Assembly (NCBI GenBank): GCA_026399025.1
Contig: JAPLRU010000093.1
Span: forward strand, 50,113-114,112
Direction of reading: 5' to 3'
DNA from: Methylobacter sp.
GTDB taxonomy: Bacteria > Pseudomonadota > Gammaproteobacteria > Methylococcales > Methylomonadaceae
Length of the DNA: 64,000 nucleotides
Of the stretch, positions 1 to 9,126 are shown piece after piece. Below the pieces are notes generated by a model, which was given only the letters and a program-made list of their open reading frames with translations, was not told where the DNA came from and did no database searches. The translations under genes and the position numbers were made by a program. How positions within the stretch are numbered: position 1 is the first letter of the stretch; every line of letters begins with the position of its first letter.

Positions 1-2
1 AT

Positions 3-77
3 TGCCTGACCGCGGTGATCAACGATTTTCCTTACCCCAAATCAGCCCAAGCTGTTCGGTTAAGCCATCAATTTTAG
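3..77 (+). CDS. C-terminal tail of an upstream gene (partial)
   Basis: Frame 3 is open from the window edge to a TAG that ends 6 bases before the cyclase start, and reads LTAVINDFPYPKSAQAVRLSHQF. It could be the end of a gene co-transcribed with the cyclase. With only 24 codons visible the family cannot be named. The ORF listed at 2..229 is in another frame and is a shadow. Confidence 0.3.
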   Translation, partial: CLTAVINDFPYPKSAQAVRLSHQF

Positions 78-83
78 CAGCCG

Positions 84-2213
84 ATGCTCGAACCGCGACT
101 CATCAAGACCAAGCTGCTGCTGAATTTTATTTTGGTCGCCGCTTTAACCGGCATAGGCTTGGATTTCATCTTCGACAACAGTATCGATTACTGGGTTCAC
201 GATTCGGCTGTGGTCAGCCGGGCGCGTAATCAATGGAAATATGTCGCGGTGGTGCCGTTGGATGAAAAAGTACCGATCGATGTCTCGCGCGTTCAAGCCT
301 TGCCGCTGATTGCGCTGGCGACCGAACGTCTGGTGGCGGCCGGAGCTAAGGGCCTTTTTCTGGACGCCAGGGTGTCGAAGGAGCAAGAAGGCCGCATGCC
401 TTACGCGTCCTGCATCGAACCGAACGGCGAAGCCCGCTGGTCTATGCCGGAGTGCTCGGTCACCTCGGCCAAGCAATGCGAAGTTTTGAACAGCGCCGCC
501 GGCAATGCGCCGTTAAAAATGACCGAACAGGCGATTTCGCAATTCAGCATGGCGCCTTTTCCGGCCGGACAGGGCGATTTGCCGGATTTTTTGCTGTTTG
601 ATTTAGATACCTCCGCGCTTAATTCAGGCGCCGGGATCGAGGCCTCGGATCGTTTGCTGACACGCAACAGCTCGGTCGCGCGCTGGATCAATTTAAGCGA
701 CAATCATGCCGTTTTAAGGCTTGCGGCATCGGTCGATGCGGATGCGTTGCGCGCCTCCTTGGCGGATAAAATCCAAAACGAACGTTGCGGTAACGGCTTC
801 CCCTGCCGGCGCATTCGTTTAAGCAAACCGCTTTATGAAGTGCAAAGCAGCGGCGAGCGGCTGTTTTTGCCGTTAAGCGCATTGGCGTCCTGCGACCCGG
901 ACACGGCCCTTAGAACAGCCGCCTTGGCCAAAGACAAAGCCATTATCTTTCAAGTCACCACCCCTACCGAAACCACCGACACCGTCATCACGCCGATGAC
1001 CACGGCCTTTGCCGGGCCCAAACTGCTAACGCCCGGCGCCCAGTATCTCGCCGACGCGGTGGAAACATTACTAAACCGCGACTATCCGCGCAGGCCCGGC
1101 AAGATCGTCAGCACCCTGCTTTTTTTCCTGGTTGCGAGTATCAGCGTTCTGGCCGGCGCTTATTTAACGCAGCCGATGCTATGGCTGGTGGCGGGCTTAG
1201 TCTTTAGCCTGATGATTGCGCTGTGCTTTATTAATCCGCTATGGCAGCTTTGGCCGGTTAGCGCCGCCATGGGAGCATTTGTCGCCGGGGCTTTGCAAAC
1301 AACCGGAGCCCGTTTGATCATCGGCTTTCGGCAAGGAAAACTGGTCAGTCAATATATGCCGCAGCAAGTCCATGACATGCTGCTTAAATTAAAAGCCAAC
1401 GAAAGCTTTAAAAATACCGGTAGCCAAGTCGTGGTGCTGATGAGCGATCTCGAAGGCTACACCACGATAACCGGCATTTTGAAAGAACCCGAAAACCTGC
1501 TGAACCTGATGAACGACTACCTGAATGAAACCTCGTTGATCATGCAGGACAAATACCAAGGCTGGCTCGAAAGTTATATCGGCGATATGGTCTGCTATTA
1601 CTGGCCTTTTCTCGAAACCGAGCAAGAGCGAAGCTACCAAAACGCGCTGCATGCGGCATTGGAATTGAGTCTATTGCAACAAAGCTTTTTCGCCTCGGTG
1701 CCGGTGCGCTACGCCGATAAGCTTGAGCCCAAAGCCTTGGAAGAGATCAGTAAAACCATCAATGCCGGCATCGCCTTGACCTCCGGCTATGTGGTCATGG
1801 GCGATTTGGGCCCCAAGCGCGGCGTCAGGAAATTCGGCATACTCGGCGATCCGTTGAATCTGGTGTCAAGAATAGAAGGCTTGACCCGGATGTTCAACAC
1901 CGAGATTATCGTCACCGAGGAACTGGCAAAAACCGCAAAAAAACTCGACATCCCGGTCAGGCGCTTAGGCCTGATTTGCGTTAAAGGCCGAAACATTCCG
2001 GCCATGCTGTATGCCGTAGGCAATCGCGGGGATCGGCGGTTTAGCACCGACAATATAACCGCATGGGAGAATTGGCTGACGTCGATTGAACGGCAACGGG
2101 AAACGGTTTTGCCCTGCCCTGATATTTATCGGCAAGACAGAGCAACGCTGGAAAGTTGGCTTAAGCGGGGATTGTTGGACGAGCGGGGCGTATGGGGTTT
2201 GCAGGAAAAGTAA
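84..2213 (+). CDS. CHASE2-domain class III nucleotide cyclase
   Basis: Membrane-bound signal-transduction cyclase. One hydrophobic segment near residues 10-30 is followed by a long extracytoplasmic CHASE2-type sensor region to about residue 335. Closely spaced membrane helices follow (roughly 345-415), then a cytoplasmic class III catalytic domain. Both metal-binding aspartates are visible: D455 in SDLEGYT and D501 in YIGDM. The substrate-specifying position, usually D/E-Y/F-T in adenylate cyclases, reads RKFGILGDPLNLVSRIEG, so the canonical acidic residue and threonine are Lys and Gly. ATP versus GTP preference therefore cannot be called. The start follows the upstream stop by 6 nt and has no strong ribosome-binding site. 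The sensed signal is unknown. Confidence 0.85.
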   Translation: MLEPRLIKTKLLLNFILVAALTGIGLDFIFDNSIDYWVHDSAVVSRARNQWKYVAVVPLDEKVPIDVSRVQALPLIALATERLVAAGAKGLFLDARVSKEQEGRMPYASCIEPNGEARWSMPECSVTSAKQCEVLNSAAGNAPLKMTEQAISQFSMAPFPAGQGDLPDFLLFDLDTSALNSGAGIEASDRLLTRNSSVARWINLSDNHAVLRLAASVDADALRASLADKIQNERCGNGFPCRRIRLSKPLYEVQSSGERLFLPLSALASCDPDTALRTAALAKDKAIIFQVTTPTETTDTVITPMTTAFAGPKLLTPGAQYLADAVETLLNRDYPRRPGKIVSTLLFFLVASISVLAGAYLTQPMLWLVAGLVFSLMIALCFINPLWQLWPVSAAMGAFVAGALQTTGARLIIGFRQGKLVSQYMPQQVHDMLLKLKANESFKNTGSQVVVLMSDLEGYTTITGILKEPENLLNLMNDYLNETSLIMQDKYQGWLESYIGDMVCYYWPFLETEQERSYQNALHAALELSLLQQSFFASVPVRYADKLEPKALEEISKTINAGIALTSGYVVMGDLGPKRGVRKFGILGDPLNLVSRIEGLTRMFNTEIIVTEELAKTAKKLDIPVRRLGLICVKGRNIPAMLYAVGNRGDRRFSTDNITAWENWLTSIERQRETVLPCPDIYRQDRATLESWLKRGLLDERGVWGLQEK

Positions 2214-2273
2214 GCCAGGCTTGCCGTAAGCCCTTATTCAATTTTTGCTGCGCTCGGGGTGTTGAAGGCCATT

Positions 2274-2774
2274 TCAGTCCTTACGGTAACTAATATCGAC
2301 GACGATATAGCGAGTCTGTTTAAACGCGTTGTTAAGGATAACTTCATCGTCAAAGGTTTTTTTAAGCAACGCTTTCGCCAACGGCGAATCCAGGCTGATG
2401 TAGTGTTTTTTAGGATCGAGTTCATCGGCGCCGACGATGCGGTAGGTTAATTCCTCGCCGGTCTCATCTTCCAAAGTCACCCAAGCGCTGAAAAAAATCC
2501 GCTCCTGATCGTCAGGCGGTTGGGACACGACGTTAAGGGCGGGCAGCCGTTTTTGCAAATAATGGATGCGCCGGTCTATGCCGCGCAGCTCTTTTTTACG
2601 GTAGATATACTCGGCATTTTCCGAGCGGTCGCCTTCCGCGGCGGCGGCCGATAAAGCTTGGGTCACGTCCTTGCGTTTATCCCAGAGTTCCCTTAATTCA
2701 TGCTCCAGCGTTTGATAACCTTGTTGCGTAATGTAAGGGGATGACTTGGGGCTCGGCGGTCTCCAGCGCGACAT
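2274..2774 (-). CDS. greB: Transcription elongation factor GreB
   Basis: Rescues backtracked RNA polymerase by stimulating cleavage of the transcript 3' end. The 166-residue protein has the Gre layout: an N-terminal antiparallel coiled coil (about 15-90) with the acidic tip region AAAEGDRSENAEYIYRKKELR, then a C-terminal FKBP-like domain with IVGADELDPKKHYISLDSPLAKALL. The tip sequence and the length of the coiled coil fit GreB better than GreA. An AGGAAA lies about 9 nt before the ATG. It is a single gene, convergent with the cyclase. Confidence 0.93.
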   Translation of the reverse strand: MSRWRPPSPKSSPYITQQGYQTLEHELRELWDKRKDVTQALSAAAAEGDRSENAEYIYRKKELRGIDRRIHYLQKRLPALNVVSQPPDDQERIFFSAWVTLEDETGEELTYRIVGADELDPKKHYISLDSPLAKALLKKTFDDEVILNNAFKQTRYIVVDISYRKD

Positions 2775-2977
2775 GACTGATTTCCTGTAGAGAGTGTTGG
2801 GTTAATATTTCGTTTTATTTTTCGTTAAAGGCGTGTTGATTAGCCTAATGTTACCGGCAAGCGATTTTCGAAAAGTTGGGTAGGGCAGCGCGAAACCCAT
2901 AGCGTTGAGGCCGGTCATGATGGGCTTCGGCTACAGCCGCTACCATCCTATACAGTTAGCAAACCGCCAATGAATAT

Positions 2978-3295
2978 TCAGAAGCCGGTGAATAGAAAAT
3001 CAAGAGCGGCAATAATGTCATGGCGCCGGTCTCTTAGCGAACCGACTTTTTCACCGATAGATCGGACCGGAACGCCGGCCAGTTCTGCTGTAGACATAAA
3101 CACAGTGGTATTGCTTATTGTGAACTCAGGATTAAGATGCTTGATTGCTTTACCCATAGCCGAAGCGGCTAGGAGCGGTACGACTACGCGTGTTGAAAGG
3201 CTATCGAGCAAGTCGGCCTGTACATCAAGCAGATAAGGAATTGCTTGGTTCGTGGCCTTATTTGGATTTTCAAAGACATCGAACTGCGCCATCAA
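2978..3295 (-). CDS. ccdB: CcdB-family toxin
   Basis: Toxin of a type II toxin-antitoxin pair. CcdB proteins poison DNA gyrase. The 105-residue protein carries the family pattern: N-terminal FDVFENPN, the central YLLDVQADLLDSLSTRVVVPL, and C-terminal GSLRDRRHDIIAALDFLFTGF, close to the usual CcdB length of about 101. The start overlaps the ccdA stop by 4 nt (ATGA), which implies translational coupling. No truncation is visible, so the toxin is probably intact. Activity on gyrase is inferred from the family only. Confidence 0.92.
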   Translation of the reverse strand: MMAQFDVFENPNKATNQAIPYLLDVQADLLDSLSTRVVVPLLAASAMGKAIKHLNPEFTISNTTVFMSTAELAGVPVRSIGEKVGSLRDRRHDIIAALDFLFTGF

Positions 3296-3540
3296 AACTT
3301 CCTTAAACCGTCGCTGAACACGCCGTCTGTTTCAATGCGTCGATTGTAAGTTTCAATGGCTTCGCGATTTTCCTCGCGCCATTCCCTACGTTTTTCTTCC
3401 AGCAACATTTCGACAAGACCTTGTTCTAACACTTTGGAAAGATTGATGTGATGATCTTTTGCCTGTTGAAGCAGGTCGCTGTTGATACTGAGATTTGTAG
3501 ATTTTTTCGAGGCATGAGTGTCATAGAAACTTTCTTGCAT
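3292..3540 (-). CDS. ccdA: CcdA-family antitoxin
   Basis: Antitoxin partner of CcdB: a ribbon-helix-helix DNA-binding N-terminus (KKSTNLSINSDLLQQAKDHHINLSKVLEQGL) and an unstructured C-terminal tail (NREAIETYNRRIETDGVFSDGLRKF) that wraps the toxin. The ORF track starts upstream at 3615, but the homologous region begins at MQESFYDTHASKK. I therefore place the start at 3540, giving 82 aa, close to the F-plasmid CcdA length of 72. The first gene of the operon; autoregulation by the CcdAB complex is expected from the family. Confidence 0.88.
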   Translation of the reverse strand: MQESFYDTHASKKSTNLSINSDLLQQAKDHHINLSKVLEQGLVEMLLEEKRREWREENREAIETYNRRIETDGVFSDGLRKF

Positions 3541-3741
3541 GATGCTTACCCTATACGGATTTACGAGGCTCATATAGTGACAACCGGAATGCGCATTAGC
3601 AAGAGGTTTTAACACTCTGTCTCCGGACTTTGGCTATTTAATATCGCTATAAACGGCGGAGGACGATTGGCAGCCAACTTAATTCATTTCCCAGCCACCG
3701 GGTGCGCACCTACTTGGCTCAAGGAAGAAATTAAAGGTAAT

Positions 3742-4173
3742 TTAAACGCCCGTCGATTCCAACCAATCCCTGCACTCGGCCAAGGTCATAATCGGCGGCG
3801 TATGAAAATTTGATTTAATCTCAAGAATATCGGCATCGCCCGTCACCAATGCTTCAGCCCGGCCAACGACAGCAAGAATTAAAAACATCCGATCCGCTGT
3901 GTCGCGAATTATCGGTAAGCCCTCGGGAACTTGCTCAATCACTACCGTTTCCGCATAAGGCAAAAAATCCGCAAGCAACAAGCGCTGCTCAGCCTCACTG
4001 AGTTTGAATTTGGGATAGGCCAACACGCGAATCAACTCGTTTACCGTGTCTTTACTTGCCAACGGAATAATCTGTGCATTTTGCCAACTATGCCGCAGCC
4101 ACGCCATTTTTTGCTGAGAAAATAACAACGCCGAAATCACGCAATTAGTATCCAACACAACCCGTCGACTCAT
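3742..4173 (-). CDS. PIN-domain toxin (PF13470-like)
   Basis: Putative ribonuclease toxin of a type II module. The PIN fold is seen from the N-terminal VVLDTNCVISALLFSQQ (first catalytic Asp), the central TVNELIRVLAYPKFKL (acidic residue), and the distal DTADRMFLILAVVGRAEALVTGDADIL with clustered acids. The 143 aa length fits the family of putative toxin-antitoxin PIN proteins. It overlaps the preceding antitoxin gene by 4 nt. The RNA target is unknown. Confidence 0.85.
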   Translation of the reverse strand: MSRRVVLDTNCVISALLFSQQKMAWLRHSWQNAQIIPLASKDTVNELIRVLAYPKFKLSEAEQRLLLADFLPYAETVVIEQVPEGLPIIRDTADRMFLILAVVGRAEALVTGDADILEIKSNFHTPPIMTLAECRDWLESTGV

Positions 4174-4391
4174 TCGCGCCTTGCCCAGGCAATCGCATCA
4201 TTCACATCCCGCTCATCAATACCCAAGGCTTCCAACTTAGCCCGAACGGCATCCGCTTGCTGAATTCGAACGGGCGTCAGAACAATTCGCCCAGATTCCA
4301 CCGCTACATCATAATATTCAGCCTTGCCTACCGACTGCACCACCGATTTAGGCAAGGTTAATTGGTTTTTACTGGTTAATTTCGCTAACAT
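4170..4391 (-). CDS. AbrB/SpoVT-type antitoxin
   Basis: Swapped-hairpin AbrB-type DNA-binding antitoxin: LAKLTSKNQLTLPKSVVQSVGKAEYYDVAVESGRIVLTPV is the typical double-psi hairpin. A helical tail binds the PIN toxin. The ORF track starts 4 codons upstream, but a strong GGAGG lies 6 nt before the ATG at 4391 and would fall inside the longer version. I therefore chose MLAKLTS as the start (73 aa). First gene of the pair, followed by the PIN toxin with a 4-nt overlap. Confidence 0.88.
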   Translation of the reverse strand: MLAKLTSKNQLTLPKSVVQSVGKAEYYDVAVESGRIVLTPVRIQQADAVRAKLEALGIDERDVNDAIAWARRE

Positions 4392-4483
4392 GCAAACCTC
4401 CAAAGTAAGGAAGTAAGATTATATGCCGACAAGGAGAGTGCGTGTTGCTTTTTGATAGGTCATTTCAGGCAATGCTTTTGAAC

Positions 4484-5185
4484 TCATTCCCCACCCGCCA
4501 ATCGATAGCCCACGCCCGCTTCGGTCAGCAAATAACGCGGCTGAGCCGGATCGGCTTCAAGCTTCCGGCGCAACTGCCCCATATAAATCCGCACATAATG
4601 GGCATGTTCCACGTAAGCGGGCCCCCACACATCCAGCAATAATTGCCGATGCGTCAGCACTTTTCCGGCATGATGAATTAACACAGTCAGCAGCCGATAT
4701 TCAATAGGCGTCAAATGAATTTCCCGGTCGCCGATATGCACGCTACGCCGGGATAAATCGACCTGCAAATCACCGACGCTAAACAGCGTTTCAACGCCGT
4801 CCCCGGCCAGCCGGGCGGCGTGGCGCAGCGATACGCGGATGCGCGCCAGCAGCTCGCCGATGCTGAACGGTTTGGTCAGATAATCGTCCGCTCCGGCATC
4901 CAGCGCGGCAATCTTGTTGCTTTCCTGGCTTCGGGCCGACAGCACGATAATCGGCACCGCCGACCATTGACGAACCTTTTCGATCACCGTGATACCGTCC
5001 ATACCCGGCAAGCCTAGGTCGAGAATGACCAATTCCGGTTTGCGCGTGCCGATTTCCACCACGCCCCGTTCGCCGCTCAGCGCTTCAATCACCTGAAAGC
5101 CATGCACAGTCAAGCTGGTGCGCAAAAAGCGTTGGATTTGCGGGTCATCTTCGATAACCACAATGACGGCTTTGGCGCTATTCAT
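4484..5185 (-). CDS. kdpE: KdpE response regulator
   Basis: OmpR/PhoB-type response regulator for potassium limitation. The receiver domain (about 1-120) has the acidic pocket IEDD, the phospho-acceptor D56 in LVILDLGLPGMDG and the conserved Lys in DDYLTKPFS. The C-terminal winged helix (about 135-230) ends RRKLEADPAQPRYLLTEAGVGYRL, the KdpE signature. Its ATG overlaps the end of kdpD by 8 nt, so the pair is co-translated. Expected target: the kdpF promoter at about 16.0 kb. A paralogue lies at 22232-22936. Confidence 0.95.
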   Translation of the reverse strand: MNSAKAVIVVIEDDPQIQRFLRTSLTVHGFQVIEALSGERGVVEIGTRKPELVILDLGLPGMDGITVIEKVRQWSAVPIIVLSARSQESNKIAALDAGADDYLTKPFSIGELLARIRVSLRHAARLAGDGVETLFSVGDLQVDLSRRSVHIGDREIHLTPIEYRLLTVLIHHAGKVLTHRQLLLDVWGPAYVEHAHYVRIYMGQLRRKLEADPAQPRYLLTEAGVGYRLAGGE

Positions 5186-7922
5186 TCGGCAATGGCTCCG
5201 CGACCAGTTGCGGCGGCGTTTCGTCTACCGGCAGCAGAAAAAAGAATTGCGCGCCGCCGCCTTGCCGATTGGCGACGCCGATAACACCACCATGCGCGAT
5301 AATGATCGCCTTGCAAATAGCCAGGCCCAGACCGACGCCGCTTTGCGTGCCTTCCCGGTGCAAGCGGTAAAACTTGTCGAACAGTTTTTCCTCTTCTCCG
5401 GTCGGTATGCCGGGGCCGCGATCGGCCACCGTTATTTTGAGCATATGGTCGGAGAGTTCGGCGATGATGTCGATGGGACTGCCCGGCGGCGTATATTTGC
5501 AGGCATTTTCCAACAAATTAACCAGCACCTGTTCGATCAGCACCGCATCAATCCGCAGCCAACAAAGCTCATCCGGCAGCTTGGCGTTAATAGTACGACC
5601 TTTCAGCCGCTTCTGCATTCTGGTCAAAGTTCCGCCGATAATTTCGTCGAGCAGATACCATTGCCGGTTCAGCGAAGCCTGTCCCGCATCCAGACGCGCC
5701 ATGTCCAGAATATTATTGGTCAGGTTCGACATCCGTAATGCTTCGTCATAAATGGTCAGACTCAACTCTTGCCGATCTTGAGCGGCGAGTTGCGCGTCTT
5801 CTTCGACCAAGGCGCTGGCCGCGCCGACAATGGAGGCCAATGGCGTGCGCAAATCATGGGAAATCGCGCTGAGCAAGGAATTGCGCAAGCTCTCGGACTC
5901 CATGCGCAACTGGGTTTGCTGCGCTTCATCGGCGAAACGCACCCGTTCAAGGGTTTGGGCAATCTGGCTGATAAAGGTGTCCAACAATCGACGCTGTTCG
6001 GGTAAAAACACCCGGCGCAGATTGGCGGCGCGCAACACCAGTACACCGATCGCGCCACGAAAACCGGATATAGGAAAAAACACCGCGTCGGCACCGGGCA
6101 AGGTGTCGGTGCCTTGTCCGGCTATCTGGGCGTGATCGAAAACCCATTGCGCCACGCTAAGGTCGCAATTGCGCAAGGATGCCGGAACCGGCGGATCTAA
6201 AGGGTAGACTATCCGGCCGTCATCATCGGGAAACAGCAAGACGTTGGCGCCGCCGAACTCATCCTGAATATGCCGTGCGGCGACTCTGGCGGTTTCCGCC
6301 ACGGTGCGGCTGGTCGCCAGATTTTCACTCAGCGCATACAGCACATTGGCGCGCCGTTCCCGGTGCGAGGCAACTTTCGCCTGAGAGCGCATATTGCTGG
6401 TCAGATGGCTGATGATCAATCCCACCAGCAGCATAATAATAAAGGTCACCAAATACTGGGCATCCGCAACCGCAAAGGTATGCACCGGATTGACAAACAA
6501 AAAATCGAACGCGGCAACGCTCAGAACAGAAGTTAAAACCGAGGCTTCGCGGCCGAAGCGGGCGGCCATAAAAACCACGCCCAATAAATAAACCATGACC
6601 AGATTAGCCAATTCGAATTTTCCGGACATAATCCAGGCAAGCAAACTGGTGCCTCCGGTCATGCCCACCGCCCAGCCCCAATTTAACCAACGCCGCTTGG
6701 CGCGTCCCCAGGGATAATTGGCGCGCAATACCTTTGCGCCCGGCATTTCTTTAGCGGCTTTTTGCTCCGCGAGACCTTCGCCGCGCGGACTACCCAGCAA
6801 ATAGACATTAATATTATGCGCTTCGGTGATCAAGGTATCGACGACCGAACCCAGCATCCAGCGTCGCCAACCCCGGCGACGAGGTTTGCCCAATACGATT
6901 TTGGTAACGTTACGGCTTTTGGCGAAACTCAGGATTTCCTTGCTCATGTCCGGACCCGACAAAGTCACCGTTTCGGCGCCCAGCTGTTCGGCAAAACGCA
7001 GCACCCGCAGCACCTCGTCGCGACGCTCAGCAGGCAGGCGTTGCAACTCCGGCGTTTCCACGTAGGTCACAATCCAGTGTGCATGAAGGCTGGTCGCGAG
7101 GCGCTTGGCCGCGCGCACCAGCCGCTCGGCAATCGCATTAGGCCCGATGCAAACCAATATCCGGTCGCCGACCTGCCAAACGTCACGTATCGAATGATCG
7201 TCCCGGTAGTTTTGCATTTGCGCATCGACCCGGTCGGCGGTCAGACGTAAGGATAATTCGCGCAACGCAATCAGATTGCCTTTGCGGAAGAAATTGCCCA
7301 TTGCCCGTTCCGCCTGTTGCGGCACATACACTTTGCCTTCCTTGAGCCGCAGCAATAATTCATCGGGCGGTAAATCGATCAGTTCGACTTCATCCGCCAG
7401 CTCGAATACCGTATCCGGCACCGTTTCCCTAACCTGCACCCCGGTCACTTGACTGACATCGTCGTTGAGACTTTCCAAATGCTGAACGTTCAACGTGCTG
7501 TAAACATCGATACCGGCATTCAATAATTCCTCTACATCCTGCCAGCGTTTGGGGTGACGGCAACCGACCGCGTTGCTGTGCGCCAACTCGTCGACCAAAA
7601 CCAGGGACGGGCGGCGTTTCAGCGTACCGTCCAGATCGAACTCGCGCTGCACCGTACCCCGATGTTTCACCAGCTTGGGCGGCAGCACATCGAGGCCTTG
7701 CAATACCGCGACGGTTTCTTTACGGTCATGGGTTTCCACCAAGCCGACCACCACATCGACGCCCTCAGCCCGTTTGGCTTTGGCGGCAAGCAACATCGCG
7801 TAAGTTTTGCCGACACCGGCGGCCGCGCCGAAAAAGACTTTGAGTCGTCCGCGTCGTCGCTGGTTTTCTTCGCGTTCGACGCGGGCAAGCAGTGCGTCGG
7901 GGTCGGGTCTGGTATCGGTCAT
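5178..7922 (-). CDS. kdpD: KdpD sensor histidine kinase
   Basis: Membrane sensor kinase for K+ limitation and osmotic stress. At 914 aa it is full length. Domains: the KdpD N-terminal domain with the P-loop GAAAGVGKTYAML (about 32-44); a USP-like domain (about 250-370); four membrane helices (about 405-500); a GAF-like region (about 520-640); HisKA with ISHDLRTPLASI (His near 689); and HATPase motifs NLLENACKYTPPG, DRGPGIP and GVGLGLAICKA. It is separated from the gene before it (the four-helix-bundle protein) by a palindromic repeat, so it may also be transcribed independently. It overlaps kdpE by 8 nt. Confidence 0.96.
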   Translation of the reverse strand: MTDTRPDPDALLARVEREENQRRRGRLKVFFGAAAGVGKTYAMLLAAKAKRAEGVDVVVGLVETHDRKETVAVLQGLDVLPPKLVKHRGTVQREFDLDGTLKRRPSLVLVDELAHSNAVGCRHPKRWQDVEELLNAGIDVYSTLNVQHLESLNDDVSQVTGVQVRETVPDTVFELADEVELIDLPPDELLLRLKEGKVYVPQQAERAMGNFFRKGNLIALRELSLRLTADRVDAQMQNYRDDHSIRDVWQVGDRILVCIGPNAIAERLVRAAKRLATSLHAHWIVTYVETPELQRLPAERRDEVLRVLRFAEQLGAETVTLSGPDMSKEILSFAKSRNVTKIVLGKPRRRGWRRWMLGSVVDTLITEAHNINVYLLGSPRGEGLAEQKAAKEMPGAKVLRANYPWGRAKRRWLNWGWAVGMTGGTSLLAWIMSGKFELANLVMVYLLGVVFMAARFGREASVLTSVLSVAAFDFLFVNPVHTFAVADAQYLVTFIIMLLVGLIISHLTSNMRSQAKVASHRERRANVLYALSENLATSRTVAETARVAARHIQDEFGGANVLLFPDDDGRIVYPLDPPVPASLRNCDLSVAQWVFDHAQIAGQGTDTLPGADAVFFPISGFRGAIGVLVLRAANLRRVFLPEQRRLLDTFISQIAQTLERVRFADEAQQTQLRMESESLRNSLLSAISHDLRTPLASIVGAASALVEEDAQLAAQDRQELSLTIYDEALRMSNLTNNILDMARLDAGQASLNRQWYLLDEIIGGTLTRMQKRLKGRTINAKLPDELCWLRIDAVLIEQVLVNLLENACKYTPPGSPIDIIAELSDHMLKITVADRGPGIPTGEEEKLFDKFYRLHREGTQSGVGLGLAICKAIIIAHGGVIGVANRQGGGAQFFFLLPVDETPPQLVAEPLPNE

Positions 7923-7952
7923 GCGTGAATCCGGTTGTTGCTAAAATTTTAT

Positions 7953-8050
7953 CGTTCCCGCGCGCCGCGTGGGAATGCGGTGGTAGACGCTCCGGCGTCC
8001 CGCAACGCTGGAGCGTTGCAAACTGAATTCCCACGCCGGAGCGTGGGAAC
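7953..8050. repeat. REP-like GC palindrome, family A
   Basis: Outer arms CGTTCCCGCGCGCCGCGTGGGAAT and ATTCCCACGCCGGAGCGTGGGAAC are nearly complementary, with an internal pair GCAACGCTGGAGCGTTGC. The same family recurs at 11728-11831, 42363-42505 and 55618-55720. It fills the gap between kdpD and the preceding gene. Confidence 0.85.
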
Positions 8051-8105
8051 TATAAAAACCTGGAAACGCCTGCCCTGCCTAGCGTCTCGTTGCCTGAAGG
8101 CTTCT

Positions 8106-9041
8106 CTATCGGGTCGCTTTAAACTGCCGGGTTTGCACTGTCTCCTGAAGAGTGGCGAGGTTCTCCCGGCATTGTGAAGAGATTAACTCTTTTTTTCCCA
8201 ATGACAATTCGGCTGATTTGATATTGGTATTCATCAGGGAAAGCCTTAACACCTCATCAGTCAGCTTCATGAATTGTTCGTATGCTGTCCCGGCATTGTT
8301 CAGATCCTCACTGTCCTTTAAATCAGTCATATTACGAAGCGCTCCTAGAGCCTCTCGGACTGATTGGTCATAAGACTTGATGCTTAGCTCGATTTTATCC
8401 ATTTCTTGATCGTTCACTTCTTCAATATGAAGCGGATGAAGAGCAAATATTTTCAGAGCGGAAGTGAGCGCCTGATACGAGAGCATAACGCTGGTGTTGC
8501 ACCGGTTGTTGCCTGTATTTCGATGAATAAGACGATTCAAGCTCTGTTCAAAACGCTCCATTTCCTGCGCGCCTTGAGTGGCGGAGAGCTTTTGCGCTTT
8601 AAGATTAGTGTTCTGGGTTGCAAGAGCCAGAATGGTGTCGTCTAATTTTCTAAATTGTGACCAGCAAACAGTAAAGTTATTCAGAACCTCCAGCTCCCGC
8701 GGAAATTTCTCCTGTTGGATGATGGACTCGACTTCCTTTCGCCGGTTTTCTACCTCATCGGCAGCATGACGGGCCCGGACTGCAAAGTTTTCCGATGCCT
8801 CATCCGTAGTGGCGAGCACCGCGTTCTTCTCTGCCTCAATGGCTTCAAGAAGGTGAATCCTCATCGTTGTAAGCAAATCCATTTTTTTAAACTCCGACTC
8901 GATCGGATTGGTGCTCCCTCTATAGTCGCCAAACAGGGTGACGGTTCCCATGAAAGTTAAAGTCAAAACCCATGCCAACAGAGCAAAAGTCAGTACCCAT
9001 GGCAAGAAAATATACAATCTTCCCGTTGTTTTTTGTTCCAT
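8106..9041 (-). CDS. Membrane-anchored four-helix-bundle (MCP-sensor-like) protein in the kdp locus
   Basis: 311 aa. One transmembrane helix near residues 12-38 precedes an all-helical region with heptad-like patterns (for example KMDLLTTMRIHLLEAIEAEKNAVLATTDEASENFAVRARHAADEVENRRKEVESIIQ). It resembles the ligand-binding four-helix bundle of chemoreceptors, apparently duplicated, but there is no HAMP, kinase or signalling domain. AGAGG lies 8 nt before the ATG. It sits between kdpC and kdpD on the same strand. That position suggests a periplasmic accessory or sensor that works with KdpD (inference). No precise family name can be given. Confidence 0.7.
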   Translation of the reverse strand: MEQKTTGRLYIFLPWVLTFALLAWVLTLTFMGTVTLFGDYRGSTNPIESEFKKMDLLTTMRIHLLEAIEAEKNAVLATTDEASENFAVRARHAADEVENRRKEVESIIQQEKFPRELEVLNNFTVCWSQFRKLDDTILALATQNTNLKAQKLSATQGAQEMERFEQSLNRLIHRNTGNNRCNTSVMLSYQALTSALKIFALHPLHIEEVNDQEMDKIELSIKSYDQSVREALGALRNMTDLKDSEDLNNAGTAYEQFMKLTDEVLRLSLMNTNIKSAELSLGKKELISSQCRENLATLQETVQTRQFKATR

Positions 9042-9126
9042 ACTTCAGCCTCTCGTCTTTGTTAGGTATAGAGCCCGGAATCATATAGCCACGTAATTAG
9101 GGATAAGGGATGTCGCCGGAAATCAG

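Noticed and set aside
5118-5738. 206-aa plus-strand ORF inside kdpD/kdpE
   Set aside because: Shadow of the kdpD HATPase region; unlike any family.
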